Positions 1 to 9,682 are shown, counted from the first letter of the stretch. The stretch is DNA of 64,000 nucleotides from Hymenobacter volaticus (GCF_022921055.1 NZ_CP095061.1:1837501-1901500), one strand, 5' to 3'. Translations and numbers: made by a program. The notes: a model not told the origin generated them from the sequence alone.

Positions 1-3
1 CGT

Positions 4-636
4 ATGGAAAACCCCGTTATCATTCTTGGAGCCCAAACTGTGGGTATTGCTGCCCTCGACGCTTTTCTTTCCAACGACGTCGTGGTATACTGCCTTCTCG
101 ACGACGACACCAAGCTCCAGAATACCGAAGTATTCGACGTGCCCGTGATGGGCAACACCGACGATAAGGAATTGCTCAAGCTGTTGGGCAAGAAGTGCGA
201 AGTTTTTGTGGCTACCGAGGACACGGCTAGTCGGCGCAGCCTTACCGCAATGCTCCACGACGAGTACGAAGTGGTGCCCGTTAACGCTATTCACCAGCGC
301 GCTAGCGTATCGCCGCACGCATGGCTAGGTCACGGTAACCAAGTGGGGGCCAATGCCGTGGTAGCCGGTACTGCCAAGATTGGCAATGGTTGCCTGATTG
401 GAGCCAATGCCGTAGTCGATGCCAAAGCCGAGTTAGGCGACTATTCGCAGCTCAGCGCGGGCGCTATTCTCAATGCTGGCGTGGTGGTCGGCGAGCAGGT
501 CTTTATCGGTGCTGGCGTGGTGGTCGTGGCCGGCGTCAAAATTGGCAATAAGGCCCGCGTGGGGGCTGGCTCCGTGGTAGTAGCTGATATACCAGCTAAC
601 CAAACGGTATTTGGCAATCCGGCTGTTAAGGTTTAG
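4..636 (+). CDS. NeuD-like sugar O-acyltransferase (left-handed beta-helix)
   Basis: Predicted acetyl- or acyltransferase of the sialic-acid/PglD (NeuD) type, which acylates amino or hydroxyl groups of nucleotide or surface sugars. Residues 1-90 form a Rossmann-like nucleotide-sugar binding half (VIILGAQTVG at the N-terminus). Residues about 100-205 are hexapeptide repeats of the left-handed beta-helix (repeated IG.G..IGANAVV-type units) ending in the usual GNPAVKV tail. The length of 210 aa is normal for the family. The ATG sits three bases inside the window, so upstream context is missing. The acceptor is unknown; surface polysaccharide or flavin/lipid-linked sugar are possible. The fold is seen directly; the substrate is not. 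Confidence 0.8.
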   Translation: MENPVIILGAQTVGIAALDAFLSNDVVVYCLLDDDTKLQNTEVFDVPVMGNTDDKELLKLLGKKCEVFVATEDTASRRSLTAMLHDEYEVVPVNAIHQRASVSPHAWLGHGNQVGANAVVAGTAKIGNGCLIGANAVVDAKAELGDYSQLSAGAILNAGVVVGEQVFIGAGVVVVAGVKIGNKARVGAGSVVVADIPANQTVFGNPAVKV

Positions 637-725
637 TGTTCAGAAAATAGAATTGAGAGTGTAGAACCTAGAAGCGCTGTTGCATTGTCTAGGTCCAGAG
701 CTCTTAACGTCTTACTTCTATATAA

Positions 726-1679
726 ATGGATTACCGCGTTTTACTTTATTACTGCTACACGCCTATTGAAGATGTCGAGGCGTTCCGGGAAGAGCATCAC
801 CGGCTTTGTCTGCGGCTCAACCTCCGTGGGCGTATCATTGTGGCGCCCGAAGGGCTAAATGGTACCGTTTCGGGACTAGTAGCGGATTGCGACGAATATA
901 TGCGCTTGGTGAAAGCCGATCTGCGGTTTGACGCTTTGGAGTTCAAGGTAGAGGAGGCAGAAGCCCATACATTCCAGAAGCTGCACGTGCGCGTGAAGCC
1001 GGAGATTGTGCACGTAGGATTGCCGCACATCAAGCCCTACGAGCGCACCGGCGTTCATCTCTCGCCCGAGGAATTTCGCGATATGAAAGACCAGGACGAC
1101 GTGGTGATTTTGGACGTGCGCTCCGACTACGAGTACGAGCTAGGCCGTTTCAAAAACGCCGTGACGCTCGACATCGAAAACTTCCGCGAGTTTCCGGACC
1201 GGCTAGAGCGGCTAGAGCAGTACAAGGACAAGAAGATCCTGACGTACTGCACGGGCGGTATCAAGTGTGAAAAGGCGAGTGCCTATTTGCTGGAACAAGG
1301 CTTTGAAAACGTGTACCAGTTGCACGGCGGCATCATCAAATACGGTTTAGAAGCGGGCGGTGAGGACTTTGAAGGCAAGTGCTACGTCTTCGATGGGCGG
1401 GTAGCAGTGGATGTCAACCACGTCAACCCCACCATTATCAGCCAGTGCCACCATTGCCATACGCCGTCCGACCGGATGGTAAACTGCGCTAACCCGCACT
1501 GCAACGCCCATGTGCCCCTCTGCGAAGCCTGTGGTGCTCAGCTGCAAGGCGCTTGCTCGCCTGCCTGCCAAGAGCACCCCGACAAGCGGCCTTATGATGG
1601 TACGGGTACCTACCCCAAAATCAGCAACCACTATCGTCCCGAGCAAGGACTGATTTCCTACCGCGCACCCGCGCGGTAG
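726..1679 (+). CDS. trhO: tRNA uridine(34) hydroxylase, rhodanese family (TrhO/YceA)
   Basis: Oxygen-dependent hydroxylation of U34 in tRNA, giving 5-hydroxyuridine. The N-terminal acylphosphatase-like domain (about residues 1-95, with a PEGLNGTVSG motif) is followed by a rhodanese domain (about 110-215) carrying the catalytic cysteine in YCTGGIKCEKA. A Cys/His-rich tail follows (CHHC, CANPHCNAH, CEACG), typical of the longer TrhO proteins and possibly zinc binding. 317 aa fits the family. It stands alone with about 90 bp upstream and no recognisable operon partner. The assignment is strong because the active-site loop and domain order match the E. coli family. Confidence 0.9.
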   Translation: MDYRVLLYYCYTPIEDVEAFREEHHRLCLRLNLRGRIIVAPEGLNGTVSGLVADCDEYMRLVKADLRFDALEFKVEEAEAHTFQKLHVRVKPEIVHVGLPHIKPYERTGVHLSPEEFRDMKDQDDVVILDVRSDYEYELGRFKNAVTLDIENFREFPDRLERLEQYKDKKILTYCTGGIKCEKASAYLLEQGFENVYQLHGGIIKYGLEAGGEDFEGKCYVFDGRVAVDVNHVNPTIISQCHHCHTPSDRMVNCANPHCNAHVPLCEACGAQLQGACSPACQEHPDKRPYDGTGTYPKISNHYRPEQGLISYRAPAR

Positions 1680-1785
1680 GTTTTAGATTGCCGTTGCTCT
1701 TTTTCGCTTATTACCGTTAAAGGGGCACATTATTCATCTGCAAGCCTACAAGTGCTTGCCGTGTTGACAACTAACGAACAACGAC

Positions 1786-2658
1786 ATGCCCATTCCTGAA
1801 TCCGAGCTGATTTTCAATAAAGACGGCAGCATCTACCATCTCAATCTGCAGCCCGACCACATTTCCGACACCATTATCACGGTTGGTGATCCGGAGCGGG
1901 TACCGTTGGTGAGTGAGCATTTCGACTCCATCGAAACCCGGATGCACAAGCGCGAATTCGTGACGCACGTTGGGTATTACAAGGGCAAGCGCCTTACCGT
2001 AATTAGCACGGGTATGGGCACCGACAACATTGATATTCTACTAAATGAATTAGATGCCTTGGTCAATATTGACTTTGTGAGTCGCGAAGTGCGGGCCCAC
2101 GAAGAACATATTGCCTTGCGCATTATTCGGGTTGGAACAAGTGGCTCGTTGCAGGCCGACATTCCGGTCGGCTCCCATTTGGTTACGGAGCACGCCGTAG
2201 GGCTCGATTCCTTGATGCAGTTTTACCCCTTGGTAGAAACCGGGCTTGAGATAGAAGTTGCAACCGGTGTCCAACAAGCCCTGGCTCTCGATTACCGTCC
2301 TTACTGCGTCCGCGGCGCCGACTTGCTGCGCGAGCAGATAGGGGCAGGTATGATAGTAGGCAACACCCTTACTTGCCCTGGTTTCTACGGCCCCCAAGGC
2401 CGCGTATTGCGCCTCGACCTGCGCCGCCCCGACCTAATCGAGCAGTTCCAGAATTTTCGCTACCAAAGTGCAGAAGGCGAATTCCGCCTCACCAACTTCG
2501 AGATGGAAACTGCTGGCTATTATGCCCTAGGTCGCTTGCTTGGCCATGAAGTAGTGTCATTGAACGCCATTGTAGCTAATCGCGCCACCGGCGAGTTTGC
2601 CACGAATTCTGATGCTGTAATGCATGACTTGATTACCAAAACCCTTGAGCGGGTATAG
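1786..2658 (+). CDS. Nucleoside phosphorylase (PNP/UDP family)
   Basis: Phosphorolysis of a nucleoside to base plus (deoxy)ribose-1-phosphate in nucleoside salvage. The phosphate-binding region ITVGDPERV lies near residue 30, the GTSGSL motif near 115-120, and the family signature NFEMETAGYYALGRL near 235-250, where the Glu-Met-Glu element contacts ribose. The length of 290 aa fits the uridine-phosphorylase-like branch common in Bacteroidota. Substrate (uridine versus purine) cannot be fixed from motifs alone. The gene converges on the acyl-CoA reductase and both share the long inverted-repeat terminator between them. Confidence 0.85.
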   Translation: MPIPESELIFNKDGSIYHLNLQPDHISDTIITVGDPERVPLVSEHFDSIETRMHKREFVTHVGYYKGKRLTVISTGMGTDNIDILLNELDALVNIDFVSREVRAHEEHIALRIIRVGTSGSLQADIPVGSHLVTEHAVGLDSLMQFYPLVETGLEIEVATGVQQALALDYRPYCVRGADLLREQIGAGMIVGNTLTCPGFYGPQGRVLRLDLRRPDLIEQFQNFRYQSAEGEFRLTNFEMETAGYYALGRLLGHEVVSLNAIVANRATGEFATNSDAVMHDLITKTLERV

Positions 2659-2696
2659 AGCAAGACTCTCAGACTAGATGGAGCGTAGCCTAAAAA

Positions 2697-2770
2697 GGAT
2701 TTTCTACTTCCTACATAAGAAAAGCCACTCTAAGTAGAGTGGCTTTTCTTATGTAGGAAGTAGAAAATCC
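2697..2770. terminator. Very long bidirectional terminator hairpin (35-bp perfect stem)
   Basis: Bases 2697-2731 are the exact reverse complement of 2736-2770, with a 4-base AAGT loop. It lies between the stop of the nucleoside phosphorylase (+) and the stop of the acyl-CoA reductase (-), so it can terminate both. The A-rich and T-rich shoulders of the central GCC/GGC core serve as U-tracts on either strand. The stem is far longer than a usual intrinsic terminator. Confidence 0.85.
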
Positions 2771-2785
2771 ATTGATGGTAACCTG

Positions 2786-3798
2786 CTACGTCAATTCTGC
2801 CAAAAAAGCCATAGTATCTACGCCATCTGCATAATCTGCTACGCCAGGGCTCTGCGCTTGTCCGAATGCTATGCTACCGGCCCACTGCCCATTGCCCGAA
2901 ACCAGACATTGCGTTTGAGCAGCAACGTCTGTTAGCTGATCGACCAAGTCGATTTCGTGGGCGTAGGTACCGTAGTGCACCAGAGAAATAGGCGAAACCA
3001 GCAACGGACTTTCTAGCAGCAACAGAAAACCTGTATCGAGGTGGGGCACGCCATTAACCAGCAAGATGCTCTTGTTGTAATCGTAGTTGTTGTTGTATTT
3101 GTGGTGGTCGAGGACGTGGTGCCAAGGCCGTAGGGAGTCGAGTAGGGGCGAGAAATTGTAGCGTTTCGGTACGAAGACCTTGCTTACGTTGCGGCAACCT
3201 AACCCGTAGTAGCGGAAAATGTCTTCTCCTAGCAGTCCCATTTCGTGTGGGGTTTCGTTGCCCGTTAATACGGCCAGGCTAGTGCGGTTGCGGCGAATAA
3301 TGTGGGGCCGCTTGCCAAAATAGTAGTCGAAATAACGAGCCGTATTATCGGAACCAGTAGCAATAAAGGCATCAGCAGCATTGAGGCGCTCTACGATCTG
3401 TATCTGGTCTTGAAAGCGTGGTTCTAACCGCGTCAGCTCCTTTAAAATCCAGAGCATGAGGACCGTATCATCCTGGCTGAGCTTAGCTAGCAGAATATGG
3501 CCGCTAAGGAGTACGCAAAGCGCATCGTGAAAGCCTACAAACGGAATGTTGCCTGCCATGACCACTCCTATCTGGCGGGGGTGTCGGGCTCGGCTCGGTA
3601 ACGAGCTGACCAGCGCCGCAAGGGTTCTTCTTGCAGCATATCGGCTACACTGTGCACGGCCAGCGTTACGTTCGGCAAATCAAACCAAGCGTTGCGGTTG
3701 CGAGCTTGGGCTGCTAGGCCTGCTATTATATCGGCAGGAAGCTGGCGCAGGTACTGGCCTAAGGCTACGAAAGCGGCCAGGCGGTCGGAGTGGGTCAT
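2786..3798 (-). pseudogene. LuxC-type acyl-CoA reductase, broken by one frameshift
   Basis: LuxC-like fatty acyl-CoA/acyl-ACP reductase, about 337 aa once repaired, reducing an acyl thioester to an aldehyde with NAD(P)H. The N-terminal part starts at ATG 3798 (MTHSDRLAAF) and runs into a stop after PDTPAR. The rest, from IGVVMAGNIPFVGFHD onward, is in another frame. Adding one base to the G5 run at 3577-3581 (C5 on the coding strand) restores PDTPRQIGVVMAGNIP, the expected family sequence. Other family features are LAKLSQDD, ATGSDNTARYF and RRNRTSLAVLTG. It is divergent from a ferredoxin gene about 250 bp away. The frameshift resembles the others in this window and is probably a sequence error. 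Confidence 0.8.
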
Positions 3799-3963
3799 TC
3801 TACTGGTAAAGAGGTGAATTGGGGAGTCGCTGAAACTGTGCTGCAAGCTTAACGTTGTACTGGTACAGTCTGTCCAGATAAAGCAATTAATCCTTCACGT
3901 CACGATTTCAACAGCTCACTATTACGTATCTGCAAAAAACTCGCAAGACTACGAGTTAGTTTC

Positions 3964-3971
3964 TACTTTTG
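3964..3971 (+). promoter_or_regulatory. Candidate Bacteroidota -7 box (TACTTTTG) for the ferredoxin gene
   Basis: TACTTTTG matches the Bacteroidota -7 consensus TAnnTTTG and lies 77 bp before the ferredoxin ATG. No convincing -33 TTTG is visible at the expected distance, so this is a motif match only. The same octamer precedes valS, lpxD and the Smr-domain gene. Confidence 0.4.
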
Positions 3972-4047
3972 AGGGCCAAAGAAATCACCATGTGTATTTT
4001 TTTCGCGTACACGCTTTCCATTACTCACTTTACCTGATTCCACGGCT

Positions 4048-4398
4048 ATGGCCATCATGATAACCGACGAGTGCATCAACTGCGGTGCCTGTGAACCGGA
4101 ATGCCCAAACACTGCCATCTACGAAGGTGGTGCCGCATGGCGCTGGTCTGATGGCACGGCTTTAAAAGAAGTAACCATTGATGGCGGCGCAACCGTGTCT
4201 GGTGTTTCTCCTCAAACCCCTATTTCCGACGAGTACTACTACATCGTATCCGACAAGTGCACCGAGTGCGTCGGCTTCCATGAAGAACCTCAGTGCGCCG
4301 CTGTTTGCCCCGTTGACTGCTGCGTAGACGACCCCGACTACCGCGAGTCGCGCGAGAAATTGACAGCTAAAAAGCAGTGGCTCCACAACGAAGCTTAA
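4048..4398 (+). CDS. 4Fe-4S dicluster ferredoxin
   Basis: Small electron carrier of 116 aa. The first cluster motif is [13 protein letters not shown] (residues 9-21). The second set is [22 protein letters not shown] (about residues 71-92), with the longer spacing between Cys2 and Cys3 seen in Chromatium/YfhL-type 2[4Fe-4S] ferredoxins. A 45-residue insert between the two halves ([10 protein letters not shown]...) is typical of the Bacteroidota version. It is divergent from the LuxC-type acyl-CoA reductase, an arrangement that suggests the ferredoxin may serve that reductase or a linked lipid pathway. That link is inference. It has its own terminator downstream. Confidence 0.9.
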   Translation: MAIMITDECINCGACEPECPNTAIYEGGAAWRWSDGTALKEVTIDGGATVSGVSPQTPISDEYYYIVSDKCTECVGFHEEPQCAAVCPVDCCVDDPDYRESREKLTAKKQWLHNEA

Positions 4399-4441
4399 GG
4401 CTTTGTATCTAGCTGCTTGGTTGTTGAGACGCCAAAGCGGC

Positions 4442-4495
4442 TCAGCGAAAACAGGAAGGGCTTGCCAAGTGGCAAGCCCTTCCTGTTTTCGCTGA
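4442..4495. terminator. Long bidirectional terminator hairpin (25-bp perfect stem)
   Basis: 4442-4466 pairs perfectly with 4471-4495 around an AAGT loop, the same loop as the hairpin at 2697-2770. It separates the ferredoxin gene (+) from the convergent sugar amidotransferase (-). Confidence 0.85.
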
Positions 4496-4514
4496 ATCGA
4501 TTGTGTGCTTTTAG

Positions 4515-5720
4515 TTAAGTGCCACAATTAAAGTATTTGTCGTAAGCTGACTCGGGAATCAAATTGAGTTGACTCAGAATTTTGATTGGCCAACGAAGCT
4601 TACGAATCAGTGAGTAGTTGTTTGGGTAGTCGCGGAAGGTTTTAGGCGGTGCCTTCACAATCTCTTCAAACTCGGCACGGGTTAAGCCTAACCGCTTAAT
4701 ACACAAGTTGATGACTCGCTCGTCCTCGATGCCGTTGATGTGCTTTACACGTTCCAGCGCTACTTCACGGCTCATTTGATCGGAGCGCACTAGCGCCGAA
4801 TAGTTAAACAAGCGCCGGTCAATATTAAACTTGGTCCGGTTGAGGTAGTAGATGACACTTTGGTAAAGGTCGTCGAAGTAGTGTGCGCCAGGGTTTACCC
4901 ACTCCAGTTCCCGGGCTAGCAGCTCGTCCACGTCGGCCCGCACGTAGTCCACGTGGTAGAGTAGCGTCACCGTTTTGATGCGGCGGATAAAGGCATAGTA
5001 AAACATCTGCTCTAAATCCAGGTGGAAACCAGGGTCGTCGGCCTTCCACGGGCGTAGCGGTACTGTGCCGAACTGCTTGTGTACGGCCTTCAAGTACTTG
5101 CCATCGAGGTAGTTCCAGGTGAGCGGGGCAATGCCTTCCGTCCGAAATGACTGTCCAATAACAATGCGTTGAATCCCTTCCTTGGCGGCTACGCCATACA
5201 GCGCCGTTGCAATGCCTACGTCGGTGCCTTCCTCCATATCGGGTGTGGAAGCCTTCAAGAAAGCAATTTTCAAATCTTTCGATTCGCGCCAATCCGAGGT
5301 AATGGTGCGCATTTCCACCCCGAGCTTGTGGCAGGCCTTCACCATATTCTCGCCGGCTACAGGATTGCCAAAACCGTCGTTGAAGTGTACGGCCAACGGA
5401 CGCAGCCCTAGCTTCACCACGCAGTACCACAGCGTAAACGACGAGTCGCGGCCGCCGCTCACGCCGAGCACGCAGTCGTATTTCTTGCCTTTACCTAGCC
5501 GTTTAATGTCAGCAGCTATTTCCTGCACTTTCTTACGACCTGCTTCGCCAAGCGGAAAAGCGCGGTCCATGTGGTTGTGTACTTCGCAGAAGTTACATTC
5601 TCCTTGCCCATCGAAGGTGATACCAGGAACGGTGGTATCCATGATGCAACGGGTGCAGCGTTGGTAAGCTTGCGCGGTAGAGTACTTAGGTAAGGTACTT
5701 TCGCGAGTACGAATCTCCAT
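4515..5720 (-). CDS. N-acetyl sugar amidotransferase (WbpG/PseA-like)
   Basis: PP-loop ATPase that converts an acetamido group of a nucleotide sugar to an acetamidino group during O-antigen or flagellin-sugar synthesis. Two CxxC pairs near the N-terminus (CTRC and CNFC) form a probable zinc site, followed by the ATP pyrophosphatase loop VSGGRDSS at about residue 97. The downstream C-terminal region has the family's usual length. The ATG at 5720 (MEIRTREST) is preferred over an upstream TTG. Family members normally receive ammonia from HisH/HisF-like partners; none is visible here. Instead a nitrilase-fold amidohydrolase lies about 115 bp upstream in the same orientation. Confidence 0.85.
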   Translation of the reverse strand: MEIRTRESTLPKYSTAQAYQRCTRCIMDTTVPGITFDGQGECNFCEVHNHMDRAFPLGEAGRKKVQEIAADIKRLGKGKKYDCVLGVSGGRDSSFTLWYCVVKLGLRPLAVHFNDGFGNPVAGENMVKACHKLGVEMRTITSDWRESKDLKIAFLKASTPDMEEGTDVGIATALYGVAAKEGIQRIVIGQSFRTEGIAPLTWNYLDGKYLKAVHKQFGTVPLRPWKADDPGFHLDLEQMFYYAFIRRIKTVTLLYHVDYVRADVDELLARELEWVNPGAHYFDDLYQSVIYYLNRTKFNIDRRLFNYSALVRSDQMSREVALERVKHINGIEDERVINLCIKRLGLTRAEFEEIVKAPPKTFRDYPNNYSLIRKLRWPIKILSQLNLIPESAYDKYFNCGT

Positions 5721-5764
5721 GTTGAGTTGCAATTATGGGAGAGTAGGTTGGTTGCGGAACCTTG

Positions 5765-5829
5765 CGGATTCCGGTAGGCGGTGTGGAGCAGGAAGAACAG
5801 AGCAGGTAGAATCTTACGGATTCCGGTAG
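5765..5829 (+). repeat. Short direct repeat between amidotransferase and nitrilase genes
   Basis: The 13-mer CGGATTCCGGTAG occurs at 5765-5777 and again at 5817-5829 in the gap between the two genes. It contains the palindrome GGATTCC/GGAATCC-like core, so it could be a repeated operator or a slippage duplication. No regulator is known for it. Confidence 0.35.
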
Positions 5830-5836
5830 TACAGGG

Positions 5837-6787
5837 TCAGGAGGGAAGGGTATCGAACTTAAAGCCTTTGCGCAACAGCATCTCACCAATTTGCGTGCCT
5901 TTCTCTGCGCGGTCGGGCCGAGGAATGTCTACCACGACTAAATCACCCGCAAATTCGTTGAATTTTCCTTGGGCTCGAATGCCGGCGGCATCCACTGCCA
6001 GAGAGCAACCTACGCTTTTTTTGCCTTCGTAGGGCCCTCCCACAATGTACCCCACGGAAGTAGTGCCTACTACGGCCACATTGTAGAGGCGAGCCAGAAT
6101 AGAATACGGCTTCACCCATTTCTCACGGTACGGGTCGTGTTCCTCGTTGATAGAGTAGTCCACGGTCCAAGAGGAAGGGGAAAGAATGAACTCGGCACCC
6201 ATCCGAGCCAGCGTGTGACCAATAGAAAGGCCGTCGATGAAGTTGTCGGCGCAAATGTTGACCCCAATCTTGCCTAAGGGAGTGTCCACCACATTCAGCG
6301 TTTGCCCTACGGCATAATAAGGCTGCTCAACTGTGAGCAAGTTGATTTTGTGGTACTTGGTGATAATCTCACCTTCCGGATTGATGAGAAGCGCGGCGTT
6401 GTATACCCGGCCATCGGCCGTTTTCTCGGTGAGGCCAGCACAGACGTAAATCTTATGGCGAATGGCTTCCTGGCACAACCGATCAGAATACAGACCCGGA
6501 ATGGGTTGGGCTTCTGTCAGGGCGCTTGGGTGGGTCCAGGCAAAATCCAGTGTTTCGGGTAGCAGTATGACGTCGCAGCCACGAGCGGCAGCCTCGGCTA
6601 TCATGGAGGCTGCGCGCACTAGGTTACGGTCAGGTTCACCACCCTCGACTAGCAACTGGCCCATCCCGATGCGAACCGTGCTGGTAGCAACTGACGCGGC
6701 TGGAGCAGCTGGCTCAGCTACCACTGACGCAGGAGTAGCTACTGGCTGCGATGGAGCAGTTTTGAAAAATTTAAACAAAGCAGCCAT
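5837..6787 (-). CDS. Carbon-nitrogen hydrolase (nitrilase superfamily)
   Basis: Amidase/nitrilase-fold enzyme of about 316 aa, hydrolysing a C-N bond of an unknown amide. The Glu-Lys-Cys triad is visible: Glu in ILLPETLDF, Lys in KYHKINLL, Cys in GVNICADNF. The catalytic domain starts near residue 40 at VRIGMGQLL, preceded by an Ala/Pro-rich linker and a short MAALFKFFK start. That start (6787) is preferred over an upstream ATG at 6808. It is immediately upstream of, and co-oriented with, the N-acetyl sugar amidotransferase, which needs an ammonia source. A glutaminase-like role for this protein, as in NadE-type nitrilase domains, is inference. It could equally be an unrelated omega-amidase. 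Confidence 0.8.
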   Translation of the reverse strand: MAALFKFFKTAPSQPVATPASVVAEPAAPAASVATSTVRIGMGQLLVEGGEPDRNLVRAASMIAEAAARGCDVILLPETLDFAWTHPSALTEAQPIPGLYSDRLCQEAIRHKIYVCAGLTEKTADGRVYNAALLINPEGEIITKYHKINLLTVEQPYYAVGQTLNVVDTPLGKIGVNICADNFIDGLSIGHTLARMGAEFILSPSSWTVDYSINEEHDPYREKWVKPYSILARLYNVAVVGTTSVGYIVGGPYEGKKSVGCSLAVDAAGIRAQGKFNEFAGDLVVVDIPRPDRAEKGTQIGEMLLRKGFKFDTLPS

Positions 6788-6998
6788 ATAGCGAAAACGA
6801 GAAGCCAATGTTGAGGTTGAATGCTATTTATAGCAAAATAGCAAGATGTGGTACAAGGTGGACCAATTATCAACTTAGCACCCCAAATTTAGTGTTTATC
6901 ATTGATTCAACTGTCTTAATTGTGGATTAAAATTAGGAGCAAGAACAGTTGTCAACGACGCGTATTTCAGTTCTATCAAGTCCCGACTGTAAAAACCC

Positions 6999-7006
6999 TA
7001 CTTTTG
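6999..7006 (+). promoter_or_regulatory. Candidate -7 box (TACTTTTG) of valS
   Basis: TACTTTTG, matching TAnnTTTG, lies 33 bp before the valS ATG at 7040 in an AT-rich upstream region. No clear -33 element is seen. Confidence 0.45.
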
Positions 7007-7039
7007 CGGCTAATATAAACTGTCTTTTTTCTATTGTCG

Positions 7040-9682
7040 ATGTCCATCGCCAAAACGTATACTCCCGCTGATGTTGAAGCCAAGTGGTATCAACGCTGGC
7101 AGGAACAAGGCTTTTTCAAAGCCAGTGCCAACCCGCAAAAAACGCCTTATTCGGTGGTGATTCCGCCGCCTAACGTGACGGGTGTGTTGCACATGGGCCA
7201 TATGCTCAACAATACTATTCAGGACGTGTTAGTGCGCCGGGCCCGCATGCAGGGCAAGGAAGCTTGCTGGGTGCCGGGCACCGACCACGCCTCTATTGCG
7301 ACCGAAGCCAAGGTGGTAGCCTTGCTCAAAGAGAAAGGTATCGAGAAAAAAGACTTGACCCGGGAGCAGTTTCTAGAGTACGCTTGGGAATGGAAAGAGA
7401 AGTATGGTGGCATCATTCTCGAGCAGCTTAAGAAGCTCGGCGCCTCCTGCGACTGGGACCGGACCCGCTTTACGATGGAGCCCGAACTAACGGAGGCAGT
7501 GTTGCGCGTATTCGTGGATCTGCACCAGAAAGGCTTGATCTACCGCGGTATTCGCATGGTCAACTGGGACCCGCAGGGCGGCACCGCCGTGTCCGACGAG
7601 GAAGTAATTGCCAAGGACACCATGGCCAAAATGTATCACCTGCGCTATGAAGTAGTAGGCGGTAATACGGAGAATGGCCCTGCGTTTTTGACCGTGGCTA
7701 CGTCTCGGCCCGAAACCATCATGGCCGACGTGGCTGTAGCCCTGAACCCCAATGATCCGCGCTACACGCACCTGCACGGAGCAAAAGTGCGGATTCCGCT
7801 GCTCGGTCGCGAAATTCCGGTTATTCTGGACGAGTACGTAAGCATAGAATTTGGAACGGGCGCGCTGAAAGTAACGCCCGCCCACGATCTAAATGACTAC
7901 GAGTTAGGCCTCAAGCACAACCTGCCTGTTATCGACATCCTCAACAATGATGGCTCGCTGAACGAAAAAGCCGAACTGTATGTCGGTCAGGATCGGTTTG
8001 CGGCGCGCCGTAACATTGTGAAGGACCTGGAAGCTGCGGGCCTGCTCGACAAAGTTGAAGAGTATGCCAGCGTACTGCAAACTTCGGAACGTACCGGGGC
8101 GGTAATTGAGCCACGCTTGAGCTTGCAATGGTTCCTGAAGATGGAACACTTGGCTAAGCCTGCGCTAGCCGTAGTGGAGAACGACGAAATCAAGCTGCAC
8201 CCGCCCAAGTTCAAGAACATGTACCGGGTCTGGATGGAGAACGTGCACGACTGGTGCATTTCGCGCCAGCTGTGGTGGGGCCAGCGCATTCCGGCTTATT
8301 ACCTGCCCGATGGTACGTATGTAGTAGCGCTGAATGCAGAAGATGCGCTGAAACTAGCACGCGAAAAGAGCGGCAACCAAGAGCTGCAAGTTTCTGATTT
8401 GCGGCAGGATGAAGACGTGCTCGATACGTGGTTTTCGTCGTGGTTATGGCCGATTTCGGTGTTTGATGGGTTCAAAGACCCCGACAATGCCGACGTCAAC
8501 TATTTCTACCCCACCAATGACTTAGTAACGGCGCCCGAAATTCTGTTTTTCTGGGTGGCCCGCATGATCATGGCCGGGCTGGAATACCGCCGCGAGGTGC
8601 CGTTCCGCAACGTTTACCTTACGGGTATCGTGCGCGACGCGCAAGGCCGCAAGATGAGTAAGAGCCTCGGCAACTCGCCCGACCCACTCGACTTGATTGC
8701 GCAGTACGGCGCCGATGGTGTCCGGACGGGCATGTTGTTTTCGTCGCCGGCCGGCAACGATTTGCTGTACGATGTAAAATTGGTCGAGCAAGGGCGCAAC
8801 TTCACCAACAAGCTCTGGAACGCCTTCCGGCTCACGCAAGGTTGGGAAGTGGATGCCACCTTGCCGTTTGCCAATGCCAAAGCCGTCGAGTGGTTTTCAG
8901 CCAAGCTAAACACCACTTTAGCCGAGTTGGACGAGCATTTCGACAAGTTCCGCATGAGTGATGCGCTGATGACCATTTACAAACTCGTGTGGGACGACTT
9001 CTGCTCGTTCTATCTGGAAATGGTTAAGCCAGCTTATCAAGCACCCATCGACCCGGAAACGCTTCGCTACACCACTAGTTTCTTGGAGGCGCTGCTCAAG
9101 CTGCTGCATCCGTTTATGCCCTTCATCACCGAAGAAATTTGGCACGAACTAGCTGAGCGCGGCCCCAAAGAGTATGTGTGCGTAGCTACTTGGCCGAAAC
9201 CACAGTCCGTATCGGGGGCTCCCGAACTGCTGGCTCGTATGGAAAAGGCGCTGGAAATTGTAGCGGGCGTGCGTAACATTCGCAATCAGAAGGGGTTGGG
9301 GCCTAACAAACCACTGACCTTGGCTGCCAAAACCGTCGATGCCACTCTGTTGCAAGAATACGACGGCGTCATTCGGAAGCTGGCCGCGCTAAGCGAAATC
9401 ACGTTGGTGGACACGGCGCCGGCTGCTTCCGTGAACTTCGTAACGGGCGGGACAGAGTATTTCGTGCCGCTAGAAGGGCAGATTGACCTAGGAGCGGAAA
9501 GAGTACGCCTCGAAAAAGAACTGGAATACGCCAATGGCTTCCGCGATTCGGTACTGAAGAAGCTCTCGAACGAGAAGTTTGTGCAGAATGCCAAGCCGGA
9601 TGTGCTAGAGCGAGAGCGGCAAAAGCTAGCCGACGCCGAGGCTAAAATTGCAACGCTTCAGCAAAGTCTCAACAGCTTGTAG
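7040..9682 (+). CDS. valS: Valyl-tRNA synthetase
   Basis: Charges tRNA-Val with valine; class Ia synthetase of 880 aa. The class I signatures are present: [15 protein letters not shown] (HIGH) near residue 45 and KMSKSLGN near 535. The CP1 editing domain lies between them ([17 protein letters not shown]). The anticodon-binding region (about 640-790) and the C-terminal coiled-coil arm ([20 protein letters not shown]) complete the normal architecture. The ATG at 7040 is chosen over a TTG two codons upstream. It is monocistronic, with a hairpin after it. Confidence 0.97.
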   Translation: MSIAKTYTPADVEAKWYQRWQEQGFFKASANPQKTPYSVVIPPPNVTGVLHMGHMLNNTIQDVLVRRARMQGKEACWVPGTDHASIATEAKVVALLKEKGIEKKDLTREQFLEYAWEWKEKYGGIILEQLKKLGASCDWDRTRFTMEPELTEAVLRVFVDLHQKGLIYRGIRMVNWDPQGGTAVSDEEVIAKDTMAKMYHLRYEVVGGNTENGPAFLTVATSRPETIMADVAVALNPNDPRYTHLHGAKVRIPLLGREIPVILDEYVSIEFGTGALKVTPAHDLNDYELGLKHNLPVIDILNNDGSLNEKAELYVGQDRFAARRNIVKDLEAAGLLDKVEEYASVLQTSERTGAVIEPRLSLQWFLKMEHLAKPALAVVENDEIKLHPPKFKNMYRVWMENVHDWCISRQLWWGQRIPAYYLPDGTYVVALNAEDALKLAREKSGNQELQVSDLRQDEDVLDTWFSSWLWPISVFDGFKDPDNADVNYFYPTNDLVTAPEILFFWVARMIMAGLEYRREVPFRNVYLTGIVRDAQGRKMSKSLGNSPDPLDLIAQYGADGVRTGMLFSSPAGNDLLYDVKLVEQGRNFTNKLWNAFRLTQGWEVDATLPFANAKAVEWFSAKLNTTLAELDEHFDKFRMSDALMTIYKLVWDDFCSFYLEMVKPAYQAPIDPETLRYTTSFLEALLKLLHPFMPFITEEIWHELAERGPKEYVCVATWPKPQSVSGAPELLARMEKALEIVAGVRNIRNQKGLGPNKPLTLAAKTVDATLLQEYDGVIRKLAALSEITLVDTAPAASVNFVTGGTEYFVPLEGQIDLGAERVRLEKELEYANGFRDSVLKKLSNEKFVQNAKPDVLERERQKLADAEAKIATLQQSLNSL

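Noticed and set aside
3546..3809. Plus-strand frame over the N-terminal half of the acyl-CoA reductase
   Set aside because: It is the antisense of a conserved protein, has no family features and appears only because the true gene is frameshifted.
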